Assembly (NCBI GenBank): GCA_947479645.1
Contig: CANKAJ010000010.1
Location: 1 to 60,043, forward strand
Length of the DNA stretch: 60,043 bases
Origin: Betaproteobacteria bacterium
Lineage (GTDB): Bacteria; Pseudomonadota; Gammaproteobacteria; Burkholderiales; SG8-39
Direction of reading: 5' to 3'
Shown: in pieces, positions 55,774 to 60,043 of the stretch
Layout of the letters: each line of letters starts with the position of its first letter
Numbering within the stretch: position 1 is the stretch's first letter
The notes under the pieces: model-generated
Databases searched by the model: none
Told to the model about the DNA's origin: nothing
What the model saw: only the letters and a program-made list of their open reading frames with translations
Translations under genes and position numbers: made by a program

Positions 55774-56421
55774 ATGCCCAATCGTCACTCTCTTCATTCG
55801 AACTGCCTCCATCGGCCGTCGCCGTCTGCGCCCGACCTGCAATTGATTCGCAGCGGCATTGCGAGTGGCCCGCCACAAGCGGGTGAACTGCAGGCGGACG
55901 CCGCCGTTGCGTTGGTGCTGGCGGGTGAGGCGACTGACCTGAATATCTGCCTGATCCGACGTGCCGAGCATGAACTGGATCGATGGTCGGGCCACGTGGC
56001 TTTGCCTGGTGGGCGCGTGGATCCCATAGACCGCAATCCTTGCGAAGCGGCCATCCGTGAAGCAAGGGAGGAAGTCGGTCTGCAACTGGAGCGCGCCGCA
56101 TTCCTGGGTTTGCTCAACTCGCAACCCATCAATCGCGACGGCAAGCCGGGTGACCTGTCGCTTTCCTCCTACGTGTTTCATCTCGGTGAAGTGCTTGCGC
56201 CATTTGCGCCCAATGACGAAGTGGCCGAAGCGTTCTGGGTGCCGTTGCGGCACCTGCTCGATCCGGGCAACGCGGGCTATCGAAAGACGCAGCGCGACAA
56301 TCGGCACTATGACAGCCCAGCCGTCATTTATCAGGGGCACCCGATCTGGGGTCTGACCTATCGCGTATTGACGGTGTTTTTTGAGCGAACCCAGCGGAAG
56401 ATCGCTGGACCTGAGCCATGA
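55774..56421 (+). CDS. Nudix hydrolase (CoA pyrophosphatase-like)
   Basis: A 215-residue Nudix enzyme. The Nudix box reads G-R-V-D-P-I-D-R-N-P then EAAIREAREEVGL at about 75-98, matching GX5EX7REUXEEXGU with normal spacing. The flanking LINICL-like strand NICLIRRAEHELDRWSGHVALPGG and the later YQGHPIWGLTYRVL match the NudL/CoA diphosphatase group, which splits CoA to phosphopantetheine and ADP. This role is likely but not proven from sequence alone. It is divergent from the Bug gene. Confidence 0.9.
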   Translation: MPNRHSLHSNCLHRPSPSAPDLQLIRSGIASGPPQAGELQADAAVALVLAGEATDLNICLIRRAEHELDRWSGHVALPGGRVDPIDRNPCEAAIREAREEVGLQLERAAFLGLLNSQPINRDGKPGDLSLSSYVFHLGEVLAPFAPNDEVAEAFWVPLRHLLDPGNAGYRKTQRDNRHYDSPAVIYQGHPIWGLTYRVLTVFFERTQRKIAGPEP

Positions 56422-56571
56422 TCGATGACCCGTGCCCCGTGCCCCGTGGCGCGTGACGGCAGCGTAGCGGCTTCAGGCGATCAATGTTGATTGACTGCCC
56501 GGAGCATGGGCGGATACATTCGCCGTGTAGCACTCGGTCCTCACTATTGAATCTTTTCTACGGAGTTCATC

Positions 56572-57177
56572 ATGTTACGTCTATACGGCTCGGCCAAATC
56601 GCGTGCATTGCGTGTCCTGTGGATGCTGCAGGAACTCGGGATTGCCTACGACCACAAGGACTATGCGCCCCGCTCTGCGCAAACCAAGGCACCGCAGTAT
56701 CGCGAACTGAATGGCAATGGCCGTGTGCCAACCATTGATGATGATGGTTTTGTATTGTCGGAATCGATGGCCATCAATTTGTATCTTTCCAGGAAACATG
56801 GCAGCGGATTTTATCCTGCCGATCCCAAAAATGAGGCGCTGGCCATTCAGTGGAGCCTTTGGGAGACGGACCGGCTCGACCGCCAGATTGTCAATTACGT
56901 CAGAAATTCCACGGAGCTGCCGGAAGCCGAACGCAATCCGGCCGTGGCCAAGGCCGCATGGGATGAGATTCAGGATTCATTTGGCGTTCTTGACGCCGCG
57001 CTTGCCAAATCGCCCTGGCTGGCGGGACCCGCATTTTCAGTGGGCGATCTCAATGTCGCCTCGGCGCTCTATCGCGGATTGTTTCTGGATCTCGCCAGGT
57101 GGCCGCATGTGCAGGCCTGGCTCAGGCGCTGCTGGGACCGTCCCGCCGCCCAAAAGGCACGCGCCATGCGAGAGTAG
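56572..57177 (+). CDS. Glutathione S-transferase family protein
   Basis: A 201-residue GST. N-terminal thioredoxin-like domain: LRLYGSAKSRALRVLWMLQE, the glutathione-binding NGRVPTIDDDGFVLSESMAI (cis-proline and E-S pair), followed by an all-helical domain ending near SVGDLNVASALYRG (the conserved N-capping aspartate). The likely catalytic residue is a serine near position 10 or an arginine. It stands alone with 150 bases upstream of it. Confidence 0.92.
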   Translation: MLRLYGSAKSRALRVLWMLQELGIAYDHKDYAPRSAQTKAPQYRELNGNGRVPTIDDDGFVLSESMAINLYLSRKHGSGFYPADPKNEALAIQWSLWETDRLDRQIVNYVRNSTELPEAERNPAVAKAAWDEIQDSFGVLDAALAKSPWLAGPAFSVGDLNVASALYRGLFLDLARWPHVQAWLRRCWDRPAAQKARAMRE

Positions 57178-57295
57178 TGAGTCGGCATAGTCTCCAACGC
57201 AGCCGGCCTGATGCGTCAATGCAGGTCGGCGATGCTGGTGCCGATGTTGCTGATAGTGCCAGGACCGTTTTTTTATCGAAAACTATTGAGAAGTC

Positions 57296-59416
57296 ATGAA
57301 TCAATTTCAACGTTTGTTTGCACCCCGCAGTATCGCCGTCATTGGCGCCAGTGATGATCCGAAGCGCGCAGGTGGCGAATGTGTCAACGCGCTGCTCAAG
57401 CATGGTTACAAGGGCGGCATTTATCCGGTCAATCCGCGGTTGCAGAATGTCTACGGGCTCGATTTCTTTCCCTCGGTCAAGCACATCAAGGCAGACATCG
57501 ATCTTGCCGTCATTGCGTTGCCCGCGAAGGCCGTGCCTGATGTCGTGACCGAATGCGGCGAGCGCGGCATTTCCAATGTCATCGTGCTGGGTGCCGGATT
57601 CCGCGAGGTCGGACCTGAAGGCGCGGCGTTGCAGGACGCCATGGTGGCCAATGCGCGCAAGCTGGGTGTGCGCATCGTCGGCCCCAATTGTCTTGGGCTC
57701 GCCAATATCCATGAACGGGTATTCGCCGCGTTCGGCAGCATTTCGCGCCCGCCATTGCTGAATCCGGGACCGGTGTCCATGGTGATGCAAAGCGGTGGCT
57801 TTGGCAGCAGCCTTGCCTTTGCCTGTCATGCGGCGGGAATCGGTTTTCGCATTCTGGTGTCCAGTGGCAATGAGGCCGATCTGAATGCGCCACAGTTGAT
57901 GGACGCATTGGTGGATGACGACAAGACGGAAATCATACTGGGCTACATCGAAGGCGTGGACGACGGACGCGCGCTCATGGCGGTAGCGCAGCGGGCCATG
58001 GAAAAAGGCAAGACGCTGCTGTTGTGGAAAGCCGGAAAGACCCGCCAGGGCGTCAAGAGCGCCGCGACGCACACGGCGAACATGACCGGGACCTACGATA
58101 TCTGGAAGGCGGCGCTCAGGCAGTGCGGTGTCATTGAAGTCAGGTCGATTGACGAAGCGGCTGATTACATCAAGGTGCTGCTCGCGAAAAAGTATCCGCG
58201 CGGACGCAATGTGGCCGTGGTGACCGCCTCCGGCGGTTCGGCCGTCGTCTATGCCGATGCTGCTGACGAGTATGGCCTGCAACTGGAGACGCCGTCGGCA
58301 CAAACGCTGACGATTCTGCGCGAATCCTTCCCGCTGCCGGCGTCGATCCAGAATCCGATTGATCTGGCCGGTACCGGCGTCAATGACAAGACCAAGCCCA
58401 AGTACGTGCGCGGGTTGAAGGCGCTGCTGGATGATCCGGCCATACACCAACTGTGCCCGATGTTTTCCGCGATGACGGGAACACCGATGAAAATCGGCGC
58501 GGAGGCGCTGGCCGAACTGGAGCCGCAGACCGACAAACCCATGATCGTGTTTTCGTCAGTCCCGTATGAGGTGGGCAGCGAGGCCTTCGACATCATGAAA
58601 GCGGCGGGCATACCGGTATTGTTTTCACCGAGCGGCGTGGTGCGCGCGCAGGCGATGCTGGCCGACTACGCCGCCGCCCGCGCCCGACTCAAGGGGGCGG
58701 CGCCGATACCGCAGGCAACGCATTCGGTCTCGACGCATGGGCACGCATCAGGCAGCGGCACGCTGGATGAAATGCAGAGCAAACAAATCGTTCATGCCTT
58801 TGTGCCCGTGACCCAGGATGTGATTGTTTCGGCCGATGATGAATCAGCGCTGCGCAATCTCGCTGTTCGTTTCCCGGTTGCCGTGAAAATTGTGTCGCCC
58901 GATATCGCGCACAAGTCCGACGTCGGCGGGGTTGTGCTCAACGTCAAGGACGGCGATGAATTGCTGAATGCCTGGAAGACCGTGATTGCCAATGCGCGCA
59001 AGCATCGCCCCTCCGCGCGAATCACCGGCGTGCTGGTCGCGCAGATGATTACCGACGGCATCGAGACCCTGCTCGGCATCACCAACGATGATGTGTTCGG
59101 GCCGGTCATCGCATTCGGCATGGGCGGCGTGCTCGCCGAAGTACAGCGCGATATCGCCTATCGCATCGCGCCGTTCGGTGCCGATGAGGCACGTTCGATG
59201 ATTGATCAATTGCGGTCGCGCCCGATCTTTGATGGCATTCGCGGCAAGCCGGCGGCCGATGTGGATGCGCTGGTCGATGCGCTGGTCAAGGCCTCCGAGT
59301 TCGCATGGGCGCAGCGTGATTCCGTTGCAGAGGTCGACGTGAATCCGCTGCTGGTCAGGCCCAAGGGGCTCGGTGTGATTGCGGCCGATGCTGTCGTTGT
59401 CAGACGTGGCGAATAA
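57296..59416 (+). CDS. ADP-forming acyl-CoA synthetase (acetate-CoA ligase type)
   Basis: A 706-residue enzyme fusing the alpha and beta parts of an NDP-forming acyl-CoA synthetase. It has a CoA-binding Rossmann domain at about 5-135 (SIAVIGASDDPKRAGGE, GPNCLGLAN), a succinyl-CoA-ligase-like middle with the phospho-histidine in TH-TANMTG, and an ATP-grasp domain at about 485-700 (VAVKIVSPDIAHKSDVGGV, VLVAQMITDG). It makes acyl-CoA from a carboxylate with ATP to ADP. It lies 13 bases before a Bug receptor, so it may activate the imported acid. Confidence 0.93.
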   Translation: MNQFQRLFAPRSIAVIGASDDPKRAGGECVNALLKHGYKGGIYPVNPRLQNVYGLDFFPSVKHIKADIDLAVIALPAKAVPDVVTECGERGISNVIVLGAGFREVGPEGAALQDAMVANARKLGVRIVGPNCLGLANIHERVFAAFGSISRPPLLNPGPVSMVMQSGGFGSSLAFACHAAGIGFRILVSSGNEADLNAPQLMDALVDDDKTEIILGYIEGVDDGRALMAVAQRAMEKGKTLLLWKAGKTRQGVKSAATHTANMTGTYDIWKAALRQCGVIEVRSIDEAADYIKVLLAKKYPRGRNVAVVTASGGSAVVYADAADEYGLQLETPSAQTLTILRESFPLPASIQNPIDLAGTGVNDKTKPKYVRGLKALLDDPAIHQLCPMFSAMTGTPMKIGAEALAELEPQTDKPMIVFSSVPYEVGSEAFDIMKAAGIPVLFSPSGVVRAQAMLADYAAARARLKGAAPIPQATHSVSTHGHASGSGTLDEMQSKQIVHAFVPVTQDVIVSADDESALRNLAVRFPVAVKIVSPDIAHKSDVGGVVLNVKDGDELLNAWKTVIANARKHRPSARITGVLVAQMITDGIETLLGITNDDVFGPVIAFGMGGVLAEVQRDIAYRIAPFGADEARSMIDQLRSRPIFDGIRGKPAADVDALVDALVKASEFAWAQRDSVAEVDVNPLLVRPKGLGVIAADAVVVRRGE

Positions 59417-59429
59417 TAGGGAGACGGCA

Positions 59430-60043
59430 ATGATGTGGATACGCTTGATCGTCGCAGGCTGGCTGACCGTCGTCGGTATTTCAGTGGCGCTGGCGCAGTC
59501 AGGCGCTTATCCCAACAAGCCCATGCGCTGGGTCGTGCCGTATGTGCCCGGTGGTGGCACCGACATCATCGCGCGCCCCATCGCACTGAAGGTGGGCGAG
59601 GCGCTGGGCCAGCCGGTTATCTATGACAACCGCGGTGGCGGCGGTGGCCTGATCGCCGGCGAACTGGTGGCCAAGTCCGTGCCGGACGGTTACACCTTTC
59701 TGGTGGGGGCGGGGAACACGCATGTGTTCGCCACCTTGCTGAATGACAAGGTGACGTTCGATCCGGTCCGCGACTTCATGCCGATCACCAAATTTGCGAG
59801 TGTTCCCGTCGTGCTGGTCGCGCACCCATCCTTTCCGGCGAAGACCATTCAGGAACTCGTGGCCTATGGCAAGGCCAATCCGGGCAAGATCAACTGGGCC
59901 TCATCCGGCAATGGCGGCGGCGGGCATATCCCCATGGTCATGCTGACGCAAATGGCCGGCTTCAGGGCCGTGCATGTTCCGTTCAAGGGGGCTGGTCCTG
60001 CCGCCAGCGCGGTGCTTGCCGGTGATTGCGATCTGGTGTTCGC
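59430..60043 (+). CDS. Bug-family tripartite tricarboxylate transporter receptor (5' part)
   Basis: The first 204 codons of a Bug receptor that runs off the right edge. Signal peptide WIRLIVAGWLTVVGISVALA; then YPNKPMRWVVPYVPGGGTDI, IYDNRGGGGGLIAGE, VPDGYTFLVGA, and HVPFKGAGPAASAVLAG. An AGGGAGA box is 5 bases before the ATG at 59430. It follows the ADP-forming synthetase gene by 13 bases, so the two form an operon. Confidence 0.93.
   Translation, partial: MMWIRLIVAGWLTVVGISVALAQSGAYPNKPMRWVVPYVPGGGTDIIARPIALKVGEALGQPVIYDNRGGGGGLIAGELVAKSVPDGYTFLVGAGNTHVFATLLNDKVTFDPVRDFMPITKFASVPVVLVAHPSFPAKTIQELVAYGKANPGKINWASSGNGGGGHIPMVMLTQMAGFRAVHVPFKGAGPAASAVLAGDCDLVF

Noticed and set aside
55585-56340. 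Long N-terminal extension of the Bug receptor at 54595-55584
   Set aside because: It is antisense to the Nudix gene and has no receptor features; the signal peptide starts at 55584.
1-60043. CRISPR arrays, rRNA genes and complete insertion sequences
   Set aside because: No regularly spaced repeats, rRNA signatures or intact transposase genes were seen on reading the window.

Overview
The window looks like a chromosomal piece of a betaproteobacterium, most likely of the order Burkholderiales. The reasons are the gene order rne/rluC to sppA, maf, yceD, rpmF, plsX, fabH-D-G, acpP, fabF, ygfX, rpoE-rseA-rseB-mucD, and the number of Bug/TctC-type periplasmic solute receptors (six intact or partial copies and two decayed ones in 60 kb). 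All calls rest on reading translated sequence; no database search was run.

Layout. 1-3080: the end of a possible regulator, a VIT/VWA protein and an Hsp70-like C-terminal fragment. 3201-7162: a Bug receptor convergent with two MmgE/PrpD genes. 7777-8030: a decayed Bug gene. 8056-10060: a three-gene cluster whose last gene reads through an in-frame TGA and is best explained as a UGSC-family selenoprotein with a bacterial SECIS hairpin. 10096-11893: a Bug receptor and an alpha/beta hydrolase that lacks the nucleophile serine. 11996-18301: housekeeping and unknown genes (DUF192, Prc protease, small membrane protein, flavin oxidoreductase, RlmJ) and a tRNA 3'-end remnant. 18490-23313: a DSF quorum-sensing set, rpfG-rpfC facing rpfF. 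23606-24000: the broken end of dnaE2.

24147-42352 is the conserved core: RNase E, RluC, a phosphatase, a Rieske protein, SppA, an RsmI-like methylase, Maf, YceD, L32, the fatty-acid synthesis operon, YgfX, and the sigma-E envelope-stress operon ending in a small glutaredoxin-like gene. Colinearity stops there. 42643-43369 is a junkyard holding fragments of a Bug gene, a group II intron reverse transcriptase and an MmgE/PrpD gene.

43450-60043 is accessory catabolism built around Bug receptors: Bug + two polysaccharide-deacetylase-fold hydrolases + amidase (possibly cyclic-imide breakdown); AhpD-like protein + CoA-transferase + double acyl-CoA dehydrogenase with a Bug and an old-yellow-enzyme gene; another Bug, a Nudix hydrolase, a GST, an ADP-forming acyl-CoA synthetase and a final Bug cut by the window edge. 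The most notable object is the UGSC selenoprotein gene at 9515-10060.
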